Below are positions 25,057-33,700 of a stretch of DNA of 59,025 nucleotides, piece by piece. The translations under genes and the position numbers were made by a program. The DNA is from Alphaproteobacteria bacterium (GTDB lineage: Bacteria; Pseudomonadota; Alphaproteobacteria; JAGOMX01): positions 1-59,025 of the forward strand of contig JAGOMX010000006.1 of NCBI GenBank assembly GCA_017993335.1, in the 5' to 3' direction. Within the stretch, counting starts at the first letter, position 1; the number at the start of each line of letters is the position of its first letter. The notes beneath the pieces were generated by a model. It was given only the letters and a program-made list of their open reading frames with translations. It had not been told where the DNA came from and did not search any database.

Positions 25057-26502
25057 TTAATCTTCTCCTTGAGCCTTAGAAAAGGCTTGTTCGTCGTTGA
25101 ACACGTGTAATTTTTCCACGTGTGTCCATTTGTATTTCGTGTTGATGCGATTTAACAGATCCATAATGCATTCTTGCTTCACATCACTATTGTCATTGGA
25201 TGTCAGCATAAAACGGCAACGATAGAAGTCTGCTTTTTCTGGTATACCGCCGATGCTGGGGTAGACCTTTACGCCACGGTTGTCGATCATGGTGAGGGTG
25301 AAGTTAGATCCTTTAATCAGTTCTTCCATGCCTTTTCCGAGGACGTCAGGTAATTCATTGGCTTCGGTGAATACATCAATGCCGGATACATGACGTTCCG
25401 TAACGCCTGAAACCATTGTATTTTTCGGGATTGTAATTTTTTTGTATTTTTTAGGCGGAGCTTGGTCCGATTTTTGCCCAAAGTTGCCGATAACGGCATC
25501 GGTAAATTCGGTTGTGGAAACAGCCTTTTTGCCTTCTCCGGCTACATCAATGGTGAATGTTCTGTCTCGACCTAATGTCACAAAAACCGCTTGTTCAATG
25601 GTTTCTGCAGCTTCGAATTCACCCAAGTAGCGCAGCATCATAACGCCAGAAAATAAAACAGCGATAGGATTGATGACGTTGAGTCCCGCGTATTTAGGTG
25701 CGGAACCGTGAACAGCCTCAAACATAGCAATGTTTTCACCGATGTTTGCCCCGGGTGCAAATCCTAATCCGCCCACTAAACCAGAGGCGAGGTCGCTGAG
25801 AATATCTCCATTCATATTGGTGGAAACAATCACTTCGAATTTTTCTGGGAACCTTACGAGCTGATGCGCGCAGTTATCGATGATGATGTGATGGGGCTCA
25901 ATGTCTGTATAATCTTGCGAAACCTCTTCAAAAACTTTCTTCATTAAGCCCTCTGTCAGCTTCATGATGTTGGCTTTTGTGGCGCAATGTAAGCTTTTTC
26001 TGCCCTCGGAACGAGCCAGTTCAAAAGCAAAACGAATAATCTTTTCGCAGCCCTTGCGGGTAATCAGCTTCAGGCATTCAGCCGCATCCGGTGTTTGCAT
26101 GTACTCGATACCGGCATACAGGTCTTCAACGTTCTCGCGGACAATGACCATGTCTACACCACGACCGGAAAATGGCGTGGCAACGCCTGGGAATTCTTTT
26201 ACGGGGCGAATGTTGGCGTAGGTCTCAAAAATTTTGCGTAACGTAACGTTTGCACTTTTCTCTCCATATCCAATAGGAGTTTCTAAGGGCCCCTTCAGCA
26301 CCAAACGATTGCGCTGTATGGATTCTATGGTTTCTAAAGGAACCCCAGAAGGTAGGCCGCGTTTGAAAACTTCCGCGCCAGCCTCACACACTTCCCAGTC
26401 GAATTTTACACCCGTAGCCTCGAGGATTTTTACTGTAGAACCAACGACTTCCGGTCCAATACCATCGCCATTAATAAGTGTAATCTTGTGCGTTTGCGCC
26501 AT
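25057..26502 (-). CDS. icd: Isocitrate dehydrogenase, long rickettsial/Thermus type
   Basis: A 481-residue enzyme of the isocitrate/isopropylmalate dehydrogenase family that oxidises isocitrate to 2-oxoglutarate in the TCA cycle. Residues 1-335 form the catalytic core (INGDGIGPEV near 10, ETPIGYGEKSANVTLRK near 75, VRENVEDLYAG near 120, NMNGDILSDLASGL near 230, HGSAPKYAG near 268). Residues 350-481 are the extra C-terminal domain found in Rickettsia and Thermus homologues. NAD versus NADP choice cannot be settled by eye. Start ATG preceded by GGGAGACAACT. Monocistronic, with a terminator at 24771-24796. Confidence 0.94.
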   Translation of the reverse strand: MAQTHKITLINGDGIGPEVVGSTVKILEATGVKFDWEVCEAGAEVFKRGLPSGVPLETIESIQRNRLVLKGPLETPIGYGEKSANVTLRKIFETYANIRPVKEFPGVATPFSGRGVDMVIVRENVEDLYAGIEYMQTPDAAECLKLITRKGCEKIIRFAFELARSEGRKSLHCATKANIMKLTEGLMKKVFEEVSQDYTDIEPHHIIIDNCAHQLVRFPEKFEVIVSTNMNGDILSDLASGLVGGLGFAPGANIGENIAMFEAVHGSAPKYAGLNVINPIAVLFSGVMMLRYLGEFEAAETIEQAVFVTLGRDRTFTIDVAGEGKKAVSTTEFTDAVIGNFGQKSDQAPPKKYKKITIPKNTMVSGVTERHVSGIDVFTEANELPDVLGKGMEELIKGSNFTLTMIDNRGVKVYPSIGGIPEKADFYRCRFMLTSNDNSDVKQECIMDLLNRINTKYKWTHVEKLHVFNDEQAFSKAQGED

Positions 26503-26696
26503 TTATAGTTGTCTCCCTGTATGAATGGATATGGCTAAAAGTTTAACATAAAAAATAACCGATGCATATACGTCATCAGGTGTTCTGTTTGTTAAAAGAA
26601 TGTTATTTAGAATAAATTTAGACAGTTTTTATAAAAACACTTTTTAAGTAACGAAGTTCATGGCATGATAGGCTTATCGTTGATCAAAAGTTGTTT

Positions 26697-26723
26697 GTGT
26701 CCAAATTAATAATAATGGGACAC
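26697..26723 (+). promoter_or_regulatory. Hairpin in the cold-shock gene leader
   Basis: GTGTCC (26697-26702) pairs with GGACAC (26718-26723) across a 15-base AT-rich loop, about 30 bases before the GTG start of the two-domain cold-shock protein. Cold-shock mRNAs often have structured leaders that change with temperature; that role here is inference. Confidence 0.35.
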
Positions 26724-26752
26724 AGTGTTGCAAAATATAGGGGGGACGCGTA

Positions 26753-27298
26753 GTGACTTTCTTCGAGAATCTACAACATCAAGATAATTATGAACCATTG
26801 CCACCAACGGAAGGTGTGCAATTACATTGTATTGTAAAGTGGTTCAATCCCATTAAGGGGTTCGGATTTGTTATGCCAGAGGATGAGGATGAAGATATTT
26901 TTCTTCATTTTTCCGTGCTAGATGCAGCCGGGTATCAATATTTAAGTCCAGGTGATGAACTGGAATGTATTGTGGGCGAGGGCCGCAAAGGCCGTCAAGT
27001 GGGTAAAATTTTGGAAGTAGCGCCAGCAAGGCAATTCCCTGGCGATCCAAAAATGATGCAACGTCCGGTACAGCCTGTCGGGTTGTTAGAACAAATGGAA
27101 GGCGAAGTGAAGTGGTTCAATACCATTCGCGGCTTTGGTTTTGTGACGCCTGAAACGGGTGGTCGAGATGTGTTTGTGCATGCCTCGATATTGCGTCGAA
27201 TCGGTCTGCAAAAGGTAAATCCTGGGCAGAGAGTTCGTATGCAGGTAACGTCTTCAGATCGTGGTCGTCAAGCTTGGACTGTTGAATTACTAGACTAA
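26753..27298 (+). CDS. Cold-shock protein with two CSD domains
   Basis: A 181-residue protein starting at GTG, with GGGGGGA 8 bases upstream. It has two cold-shock OB-fold domains: residues 23-85 (VKWFNPIKGFGFV, DIFLHFSVL) and 113-180 (VKWFNTIRGFGFV, DVFVHASIL). Both keep the RNP1 (K-G-F-G-F) and RNP2 (VFVH/IFLH) RNA-binding motifs. The duplicated layout is typical of alphaproteobacteria. Expected to bind single-stranded RNA/DNA and act as an RNA chaperone. The gene is followed by about 660 bp of repeats without genes. Confidence 0.93.
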   Translation: MTFFENLQHQDNYEPLPPTEGVQLHCIVKWFNPIKGFGFVMPEDEDEDIFLHFSVLDAAGYQYLSPGDELECIVGEGRKGRQVGKILEVAPARQFPGDPKMMQRPVQPVGLLEQMEGEVKWFNTIRGFGFVTPETGGRDVFVHASILRRIGLQKVNPGQRVRMQVTSSDRGRQAWTVELLD

Positions 27299-27425
27299 GA
27301 TATGGGTGAGGCATCTGATGAGCCGTTTTTGGTCTTGTCGACCTATCACCCATCCAGCAGCTCACCTCTTCCATAAGGGGTGGGGCTGAAGATTTCAAGC
27401 TAGATACGAGATTTATGGTGCTTGT

Positions 27426-27633
27426 CAGGACATGCGCATGAAAAATTTAAGAGAGGATATACCATCCACACCTGTCATACCTGCGAAGGCAGGTATCCAG
27501 CAAAAACTATGCGTTGCGAAGCAACTCTTTATTTATGTAAAAAGGAACCTCTCCGAGGCGCTTGTTGTGCTGGATACCTGCCTTCGCAGGTATGACAGGT
27601 ACTTGTTTTTTGTCTTTTTCATGCGTAGGCCCT
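27426..27633. repeat. Family 2 palindromic element, complete copy
   Basis: Bounded by ATGCGCATGAAAAATTTAAG and TTTTTCATGCGTAGGCCC, an 18-bp imperfect terminal inverted repeat. It contains two hairpins, both with arms TACCTGC/GCAGGTA, separated by GCGTTGCGAAGCAAC and CCTCTCCGAGG palindromes. 27299-27425 and 27634-27679 hold only remnants with the phrase ATACGAGATTTATGGTGCTT repeated at both flanks. Confidence 0.8.
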
Positions 27634-27679
27634 GAAGCCAGATACGAGATTTATGGTGCTTGTTTATGATGATTGCTAT

Positions 27680-27926
27680 GATACCAAATTCTATAATTAA
27701 GTATACAGATAGAGGCTGTCTTAAATCTCCTCAACCATTGTCTGTCATACCTGCGCAGGCAGGTATCCAGCGCAACATGTACCTCGAAGAGGCTCAATAT
27801 TTCCTTGCTTCTGTGGCATTGAAATAAATGGAGAGCTGCGGCACAGCACTTTGTTGCGCTGCTTCGCGGGAATGATAGGCGGCGAAGATAAGATTTATCC
27901 GTTGTTTTATGGAATTGCTATAATAC
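27680..27926. repeat. Family 1 palindromic element with a broken hairpin
   Basis: Reverse orientation: starts ATACCAAATTCTATAATTAAG and ends TTTATGGAATTGCTAT. The first hairpin is intact (TACCTGC/GCAGGTA). The second has lost one arm (GCGCTGCTTCGCGGGAATGATAGG), so it cannot fold. It immediately precedes ftsB and may contribute its promoter region. Confidence 0.85.
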
Positions 27927-27962
27927 AGTTTTTTGAGAAGAAAGAAGTTAAGGTTGATATAA

Positions 27963-28310
27963 ATGCTATATCGTGAAGTTCGTCGTCGTTTTACATTTTT
28001 AATTGGTCCGACTATATCGGCTCTATTGGTGGGGTATTTTACCTACCATTTAATCCAAGGGAATCATGGGCTTCGGGCCTATTGGCGTCTGGGGGCTGAG
28101 TTGGAGCAAACGCAGGCGCAATATACGGCGTTAAAAGAACAGCATGATGATATGCAAAAGCGTGTAACTTTATTAAGACCAAATTCCTTATGTCCAGACT
28201 TATTAGATGAGCAGGTACGCAAAAATTTAGGTTATGTGGATCCGAAAGAGGTTGTTATTTTAAATCCAAGCCTTGAGGAAAAAAATCCTAAGGACAAAGG
28301 AAATAAGTAA
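27963..28310 (+). CDS. ftsB: Septum formation initiator FtsB/DivIC family
   Basis: A 115-residue bitopic protein: one membrane helix (about 14-34), then a coiled coil (about 42-72, LEQTQAQYTALKEQHDDMQKR) and the family segment PDLLDEQVRKNLGYVDPKEVV. FtsB joins FtsL and FtsQ to activate septal peptidoglycan synthesis. In many alphaproteobacteria it sits between eno and pdhA; here both are elsewhere. Its stop is directly followed by the ATG of the HAD gene, so the two are likely co-translated. Confidence 0.85.
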   Translation: MLYREVRRRFTFLIGPTISALLVGYFTYHLIQGNHGLRAYWRLGAELEQTQAQYTALKEQHDDMQKRVTLLRPNSLCPDLLDEQVRKNLGYVDPKEVVILNPSLEEKNPKDKGNK

Positions 28311-28856
28311 ATGATGTTAGATAAAACGTATCGAAAATTTCCTATCGTTGTCGATTTAGATGGGACTCTGATCTTTGATGAAATTAGTTGTAAGGCCTTT
28401 AAACGTTTGATTGTGACGCGTCCTTTTAAGCTTTTGTTGGCACCTTTATGGTTGATGAAGGGGGTGGCTTATTTCAAAAAACGTGTGGCTAATCTTGTGT
28501 ATATAGATCCAGCTCGATTGAATTATAACCCTAAAGTTTTACAGTTTATTAAGTCGCATCAGGGGCAAGAGATCATATTGGCAACCGGTGCGGATCAAAA
28601 ATATGCACATGTGGTGGCGCGATTTTTAAAACTATTTCACCATGTTATCGCCAGTGATGGTCGGGTGAATTGTGTGAGTCATCATAAGGCGGAACGATTA
28701 ATTCGTAAGTATGGAAAATCTAGATATATTTATTTAGGAAATTCCAGTCAGGATCTGGCGGTATGGAAGGACAGTCTGTTTGCTGTGGCTGTGAATGCGC
28801 CGAAAGGCGTATTAAAGGATTTAGCCAAACTAAACGTGCCATATAAAATATTATAG
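28311..28856 (+). CDS. HAD-superfamily phosphatase, UbiA-fusion type domain on its own
   Basis: A 181-residue haloacid-dehalogenase-like protein with motif I VDLDGTLI (near 14-21), motif II ILATGA (near 90) and the motif III/IV region HHKAERLI...YLGNSSQDLAVW (near 125-162). Sequence style resembles the phosphatase domain found fused ahead of UbiA-family prenyltransferases. Here no UbiA domain follows, so it is either a free-standing version or a split gene. It starts with ATGATG right after the ftsB stop. Substrate unknown. The downstream 28857-28923 contains a weak hairpin. Confidence 0.75.
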   Translation: MMLDKTYRKFPIVVDLDGTLIFDEISCKAFKRLIVTRPFKLLLAPLWLMKGVAYFKKRVANLVYIDPARLNYNPKVLQFIKSHQGQEIILATGADQKYAHVVARFLKLFHHVIASDGRVNCVSHHKAERLIRKYGKSRYIYLGNSSQDLAVWKDSLFAVAVNAPKGVLKDLAKLNVPYKIL

Positions 28857-28923
28857 CAAAATCCGCTCTTTACCCTGTAGAGGATTTCCTCCATACTTTA
28901 TGCATTCGGTAGGGAGGCTTTAC

Positions 28924-29703
28924 ATGAAATTCGTTTTTTCGACCGCTTTATTCTTTATCGCCAGTGCATCGCTCCTGGCATCCAATCCTATAGATTTTAA
29001 AGAGCGTAGTTATCCTTCCAATGCTATACCTTTTGATAATTGGCCTTTGGATATGTTGGTGAGTCGGGAAAATGAGCTGCGCGCAAAAGTACAAGCCGAT
29101 AGCCGGGCGATAACAAGCGCAGATTCGCTCGAGATTAAATATCAACTGGATCAAATAAAATTTTATAACCGCAGCTCCGCCATTTGTACCTTTACCGGTA
29201 AGTTTATTGTGATGGGGACGTCTTGTGCTGCCGGGTTGATTACAGCTTTAAATTGGCCTACATATCTTATTTATATTACGTCTGGGGTTGGTGGTGTCGG
29301 TGTTGCTTTAATTCAGTATGGCGAAAAAAATAAGGATTCGTCCCACGATATAGAAAAAGAAGTGATTGCTAAACATTCGGACGATGTGGTGGAATATCAA
29401 AAAATTCATGAAGCCAGAAAAAGAAAAGAAAAAGAGCAGGTCGACCAAGAAAAAAAGGAAATGGCTGAAATGGTCAAAACGATGTACCAGCATTTCACGG
29501 GGGCTCGAGAATCTGCCCCGGTAGATGAGGATTCGGATGTGGACGACATGGAACGTGGAATGCTTCCGATTACGGAAAAAGGTAAGGAGGAGGCTCTGCC
29601 CAAATCCCCCGTTGCCAAGTCGCCGAAGCGCTCAGGATATGTGCGCGTTTTGAAAAAACCTCAGCCCCCAGTTGAGAAAAAAACTGCTGACAATCCAAAA
29701 TAA
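28924..29703 (+). CDS. Exported protein with hydrophobic hairpin and charged coiled coil
   Basis: I choose the ATG at 28924 over 28900 because GGGAGG lies 7 bases upstream and the protein then opens with a signal peptide (MKFVFSTALFFIASASLLAS). The 259-residue product has a Gly-rich pair of hydrophobic helices (about 90-138, GTSCAAGLITAL and GVGGVGVALI), a Lys/Glu coiled coil (about 150-195) and a disordered Pro/Lys-rich tail. It could insert into a membrane after export. No family recognised. A family 2 repeat follows the stop by about 30 bp. Confidence 0.6.
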   Translation: MKFVFSTALFFIASASLLASNPIDFKERSYPSNAIPFDNWPLDMLVSRENELRAKVQADSRAITSADSLEIKYQLDQIKFYNRSSAICTFTGKFIVMGTSCAAGLITALNWPTYLIYITSGVGGVGVALIQYGEKNKDSSHDIEKEVIAKHSDDVVEYQKIHEARKRKEKEQVDQEKKEMAEMVKTMYQHFTGARESAPVDEDSDVDDMERGMLPITEKGKEEALPKSPVAKSPKRSGYVRVLKKPQPPVEKKTADNPK

Positions 29704-29734
29704 TAGATACCTTGATGAGAATCTCTTTGAGTCA

Positions 29735-29960
29735 GGGCCTGCGCATGAAAAATTTAAGAGAGGAGGTGACGTCCACACCTGTCACACCTGCGCAGGCAGG
29801 TGTCCAGTAAAAACTATGTGTTGCGAAGCAACTCTATATTTATGGATGTAAAGAAGACTGTAAGGAGCCTCTCCGAGGCGCTTGTCGCGCTGGATGCCTG
29901 CCTGCGCAGGCATGACAGGTACTTGTGGCTGGTTTGTGTCTTTTTTCATGCGTAGGCCCT
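29735..29960. repeat. Family 2 palindromic element, complete copy
   Basis: Bounded by AGGGCCTGCGCATGAAAAA and TTTTTTCATGCGTAGGCCCT. The hairpins have arms CACCTGC/GCAGGTG and TGCCTGC/GCAGGCA, a different but self-consistent pair from those in other copies. The best-preserved copy for defining family 2 ends. The rest of 29704-30043 is promoter-like sequence for the next gene. Confidence 0.85.
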
Positions 29961-30043
29961 TCTCTTTGAATTTACCCCTCTTTTTTACGGCCAGAAAATC
30001 TGATATTGTTAAAATCCAAGATAAATGACCCAGGGAGAATAGT

Positions 30044-31486
30044 ATGCGTAAAATGGACTCATTCGTGAATATCACTTTTTTTTGTGTAGCCTTGTCAAGC
30101 GCCCAGGCCTCATGGCCACAGTTAGATGAATCGGCACCTAGTCGTGTCGGTATGGTCGAAGTTGCGCCGGATAATACGATGCAACAATTGGAAGAGCAGG
30201 GATTGTTGTTAAAGCAGCAGCAAGAAACTTTAAAGGCTGAATGCCAAAAAATTCAAGTTTCGATTGCGGAAAAACAAAGACTTTTTAACGCATTAAATCC
30301 GAATAACAAAAAATTTAAAGAGAATGAATCGCGTTTAAAGCAAGAGATTGCGGGGTTAGAAAAGAATTTAGCGAAAAAAGAAGAAGAAATTACGCAATCC
30401 ATTCAATCCTGTCGTGATATTGCAGAGCAAATGAAACAGATGGAGTCTGGACAGAAGACGGATGGCTGGGATAATGGCCGGTTAAATATTTCGCTAGAGG
30501 GTGTTCCTTTGACAAGTGCTTCGCCGAGTCCTGCTTCATCTATGGAAAAGAGTAAAGAAACAAAGGTAATGCCGCTGGCCGTTGATTCAAATCCAAAGGG
30601 TAAAGAGGAATTATCCGACGAACCCAAAGCCAGTGCCGATCCAATAAAAGCTGCCGTTCCCCGGAGCGAGGTGGCGGCAACAAAAGCTTTAGCCGCGATT
30701 GAAGAACAGGCCCGTGATCCATCGCGTAGAAACGTTACATCCGTAGGTTGGGTTGAGACAGTCTCTAATGCGGTAGTGAATAACGCCTCTTATTTATATA
30801 GGGCGCTGACTGCAGCACCTCTATTTCCTGTTGGGTCGTATCCGTCATTAACATTAAGTGATGTTCTTGAAAAGTTTAAAAAGGAGTGGGGAGAGAGGTA
30901 TACAGAAAAGGAATTGCGCGCATTAAAAAGAGATTTCTTGTTTTATCAATTCCCACCTTTATTTATTAACTCGAGTATTTCTACCGGAAAATACTTTCTG
31001 CCTCATGGATTTTATTACGGCACAGTCAAAATTGATTTGGCAGATGTGAATCTTAAGCTAGATCTGGCAAAGTTAAGTCTAGAACAACCCATGCAAGATA
31101 AGACTAAGCTTGAGTGGTATAAGGCCTTATTAAAGAGGACTGAAGATGCATCGCAAGTGAGCGGATATATTGTTAATTTTACGGATAAAACGAGAACATG
31201 CGGCCCATATGAATTTTTAGAAAGAATTATAAGCTGTGTGACCGATATTCGTGAGGAAGCTATGTTCGTTAACTTTCAAAACTCACGCCGCCCATCGGGT
31301 AATGAGAGCACAAAAACTTTGTTGGAAATGGATTTTTTGGCATGGGACGAAAAAGAAAAAACAGCTATATTCTGGGGCCTTTGTGGGCTTCGTGAAGACA
31401 ATAAACTTAAAGGACCCAGTGATTATGAGGCTCGCCAAAAGAAGGCTAAAGAGCGTCGGGCAATTGATTGGCCAATATTGGGATAG
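30044..31486 (+). CDS. Exported coiled-coil protein of unknown function
   Basis: A 480-residue protein with a signal peptide (ends near AQASW, about 22), a long coiled coil (about 45-140, rich in Gln/Glu/Lys), a Pro/Ser/Lys-rich linker (about 150-235) and a C-terminal globular part (about 255-480) that I do not recognise. The C-terminal part is aromatic-rich and ends in a very basic tail. CAGGGAG precedes the ATG. It is followed after 6 bp by the PhnP-like hydrolase gene, but the two need not be functionally related. Confidence 0.6.
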   Translation: MRKMDSFVNITFFCVALSSAQASWPQLDESAPSRVGMVEVAPDNTMQQLEEQGLLLKQQQETLKAECQKIQVSIAEKQRLFNALNPNNKKFKENESRLKQEIAGLEKNLAKKEEEITQSIQSCRDIAEQMKQMESGQKTDGWDNGRLNISLEGVPLTSASPSPASSMEKSKETKVMPLAVDSNPKGKEELSDEPKASADPIKAAVPRSEVAATKALAAIEEQARDPSRRNVTSVGWVETVSNAVVNNASYLYRALTAAPLFPVGSYPSLTLSDVLEKFKKEWGERYTEKELRALKRDFLFYQFPPLFINSSISTGKYFLPHGFYYGTVKIDLADVNLKLDLAKLSLEQPMQDKTKLEWYKALLKRTEDASQVSGYIVNFTDKTRTCGPYEFLERIISCVTDIREEAMFVNFQNSRRPSGNESTKTLLEMDFLAWDEKEKTAIFWGLCGLREDNKLKGPSDYEARQKKAKERRAIDWPILG

Positions 31487-31492
31487 GCATTC

Positions 31493-32266
31493 ATGAAACT
31501 CACAGTTTTAGGGTGTGGGCCGTCTGCGGGGGTGCCGTTGATCGGGGGGATTTGGGGGGCTTGTGACCCGTTGAATCCTAAAAATCGCCGATTGCGGACT
31601 TCTTTGCTGATTCAGGATCAGGGGCGGAATCTATTAATTGATACGTCGCCGGATCTGCGCCAGCAATTGATATCTAACGATATTAAAAAAATTGATGCCG
31701 TGTTGTACACGCATGCGCATTCGGATCATGCTCACGGTATTGATGAATTAAGGCCTATCTATTTTGGGTCTCGTCAAAATCCTATTCCTTTGTATGGATC
31801 CCAAGAGACCATGGCGGAAATTCAGCGTCGGTTTGATTATTTATTCAAGCCCATTGAGAGTGAACTTGCGCCCGTTGCCTACCCTTACATTTGTGAATCT
31901 CATGTAATTGAAGGTTCTTTTCAGTTGTGGGGCCATGACATTATCGCCTTTAACCAGGATCATGGTCATAGCCTGACAACAGGATACCGCTTTAAAGATT
32001 TTGCTTATTCCACGGATGTGGTGCGTTTAGATGAGGCGGCTTTTGAAGTTTTAAAAGGCGTTGATACATGGTTTATCGATTGTCTGGATCAAACCCCTAA
32101 AGCCACCCATGCCCATTTAGATCTAACCCTATCGTGGATTGCCCGCGTTAAACCTCGGCGTGCGATTTTAATCCATATGAATCAAAATATGGACTATGAG
32201 GCGTTGCGTTCTATCCTGCCCGCAGGAATTGAACCAGCCTACGATAATATGGTTATTGAGATCTGA
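31493..32266 (+). CDS. PhnP-like metallo-beta-lactamase-fold hydrolase
   Basis: A 257-residue MBL-fold enzyme with the zinc motif THAHSDHAHGID (near 75), an upstream LLIDTSPDLR strand and downstream metal ligands in STDV and IHMN. The N-terminal GCGPSAGVPLIGG and CDPLNPKNRR segments match the PhnP-type phosphodiesterase family. PhnP cleaves a cyclic ribose phosphate in phosphonate breakdown; the alphaproteobacterial relatives are usually outside phn operons, as here, and their substrate is not established. Cytoplasmic. Confidence 0.87.
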   Translation: MKLTVLGCGPSAGVPLIGGIWGACDPLNPKNRRLRTSLLIQDQGRNLLIDTSPDLRQQLISNDIKKIDAVLYTHAHSDHAHGIDELRPIYFGSRQNPIPLYGSQETMAEIQRRFDYLFKPIESELAPVAYPYICESHVIEGSFQLWGHDIIAFNQDHGHSLTTGYRFKDFAYSTDVVRLDEAAFEVLKGVDTWFIDCLDQTPKATHAHLDLTLSWIARVKPRRAILIHMNQNMDYEALRSILPAGIEPAYDNMVIEI

Positions 32267-32352
32267 AATCTCGCCCGTTAATAAATTCTTATAATTTTCT
32301 GTCACATAATAGAGTTAAGTCGATTAATGATAGCCTGTGATCAGAGAATGTT

Positions 32353-33297
32353 ATGGACGTAAAAAGAAACATCTTAATGGCGATGCTTCGCATGTCGAAA
32401 AAAGGGTTTGCGGAGGCTTCGGCACCTGCGCCTGGGGGGATGACTTATGAGGAAGCCTTAAGTCGTATCCTGAAATTACGGGCAGGGATTCCTTTTTTTG
32501 AAAGAATTCTGAAAATTATTTGTACGATGCCCAGCGGTGTCGTGAAAAAAAACATTACGCTTGATCACGTCCCGACCTTACAATTCACGCCGGAAAAATC
32601 ATCTGGGAAGGTCATACTATTTATTCATGGAGGCGCTTGGATTTATGGAACCATATATTCCTATCATCTATTTTCCTCGCAATTGGCAAAATCGACGCAT
32701 CGGGATGTTTATTTAATTGATTACCGATTGTCCCCGGAGCATCCATATCCGGCGGCCCTTGAGGATGCTTTTGCAGCCTATACTCATTTGTTAGCTCAAG
32801 GGCATAAACCTCAGGATATAACCGTGGTGGGGGATTCGGCTGGTGGCAACATGACGTTGGCTTTGATGTTAAAGTTAAAAATGGAAAAAGTTCCTTTGCC
32901 TGGTGCGGTGGTGACCATGTCACCGTTAACGAATATGAATTTTACTTATGAATCCTATCACCAGTTAAAGGAACAAGACCCTCTGCTGGCGGTTACGGAT
33001 CGAGCTATTGTCGATTTTTGTTACAATCGGGAAACGAGTATCGATAATCCACTGGTTTCGCCTGTTCTTGGAGATTTAGGTGGTCTGCCGCCTATGCTTA
33101 TCCTTGTCGGTGGGCGGGAAATTTTACGAGATGATAGTATTGAATATGCAAAAGCCGCAAAAAAAGCCGGTGTTTCCGTGACATTAGATCTAGAAGAAGA
33201 TATGTTCCATGCCTATCCCATATTTTATGATATTTTAGAAGAATCCAAAATGGCCATGGGAAAAATAGTCCTGTTTTTAAAAGAACATACAAGATAG
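32353..33297 (+). CDS. Alpha/beta hydrolase of the HSL esterase family
   Basis: A 314-residue alpha/beta-hydrolase-3 enzyme with the oxyanion motif HGGAW (near 95), the nucleophile elbow GDSAGGN (Ser near 163) and the catalytic His in MFHAYP near 291. The acid is probably the Asp in the GREILRDD region. These are esterases/lipases for short acyl chains. No signal peptide, so probably cytoplasmic. Monocistronic: 86 bp from the PhnP-like gene and 74 bp from the next exported-protein gene. Confidence 0.87.
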   Translation: MDVKRNILMAMLRMSKKGFAEASAPAPGGMTYEEALSRILKLRAGIPFFERILKIICTMPSGVVKKNITLDHVPTLQFTPEKSSGKVILFIHGGAWIYGTIYSYHLFSSQLAKSTHRDVYLIDYRLSPEHPYPAALEDAFAAYTHLLAQGHKPQDITVVGDSAGGNMTLALMLKLKMEKVPLPGAVVTMSPLTNMNFTYESYHQLKEQDPLLAVTDRAIVDFCYNRETSIDNPLVSPVLGDLGGLPPMLILVGGREILRDDSIEYAKAAKKAGVSVTLDLEEDMFHAYPIFYDILEESKMAMGKIVLFLKEHTR

Positions 33298-33371
33298 ATA
33301 TGCATTCCCTCTAGTCAGCGTGCAAAAGTTATAATAGCCTATAGATATAATTTCATGAAAAGGAAAACTTT

Positions 33372-33683
33372 ATGCTGCGCAGAACTTGGTTATGGGTCGT
33401 TCCAGTCCTATATATTTCAACGCCAATACAGGCAAGTGATTTGCCGTTACCGGATGAAAGCATTTTGCGTCGTTGGCATTCCATGCCGAATTTGCGCGGC
33501 CATATTGTGAATAGTTATTCCTCCGAGGAAGAAGCCTCTCGTTCCATTTTATGGAAAGAAGACGCGATAGACGAAGAATCTCAATCTCACAGCTCTACAT
33601 GGGTATGGGCCAAAGAAACAGCGGCATCAATCTATTCAACGGATAGTGAAAGCGATTGGAGTTTGGCAAGCGAAGGTGAGTAA
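33372..33683 (+). CDS. Small exported acidic protein
   Basis: A 103-residue protein with a signal peptide (MLRRTWLWVVPVLYISTPIQAS, cleavage near 22). The mature 80 residues are Ser/Glu/Asp-rich with several Trp (SDWSLASEGE at the end) and no known domain. Seventeen bp separate it from the exported F-box-like gene that follows, so the two are likely one transcript. RBS AAAAGGAAAACTTT. Function unknown. Confidence 0.6.
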   Translation: MLRRTWLWVVPVLYISTPIQASDLPLPDESILRRWHSMPNLRGHIVNSYSSEEEASRSILWKEDAIDEESQSHSSTWVWAKETAASIYSTDSESDWSLASEGE

Positions 33684-33700
33684 CAAAAATGGAGACATAG

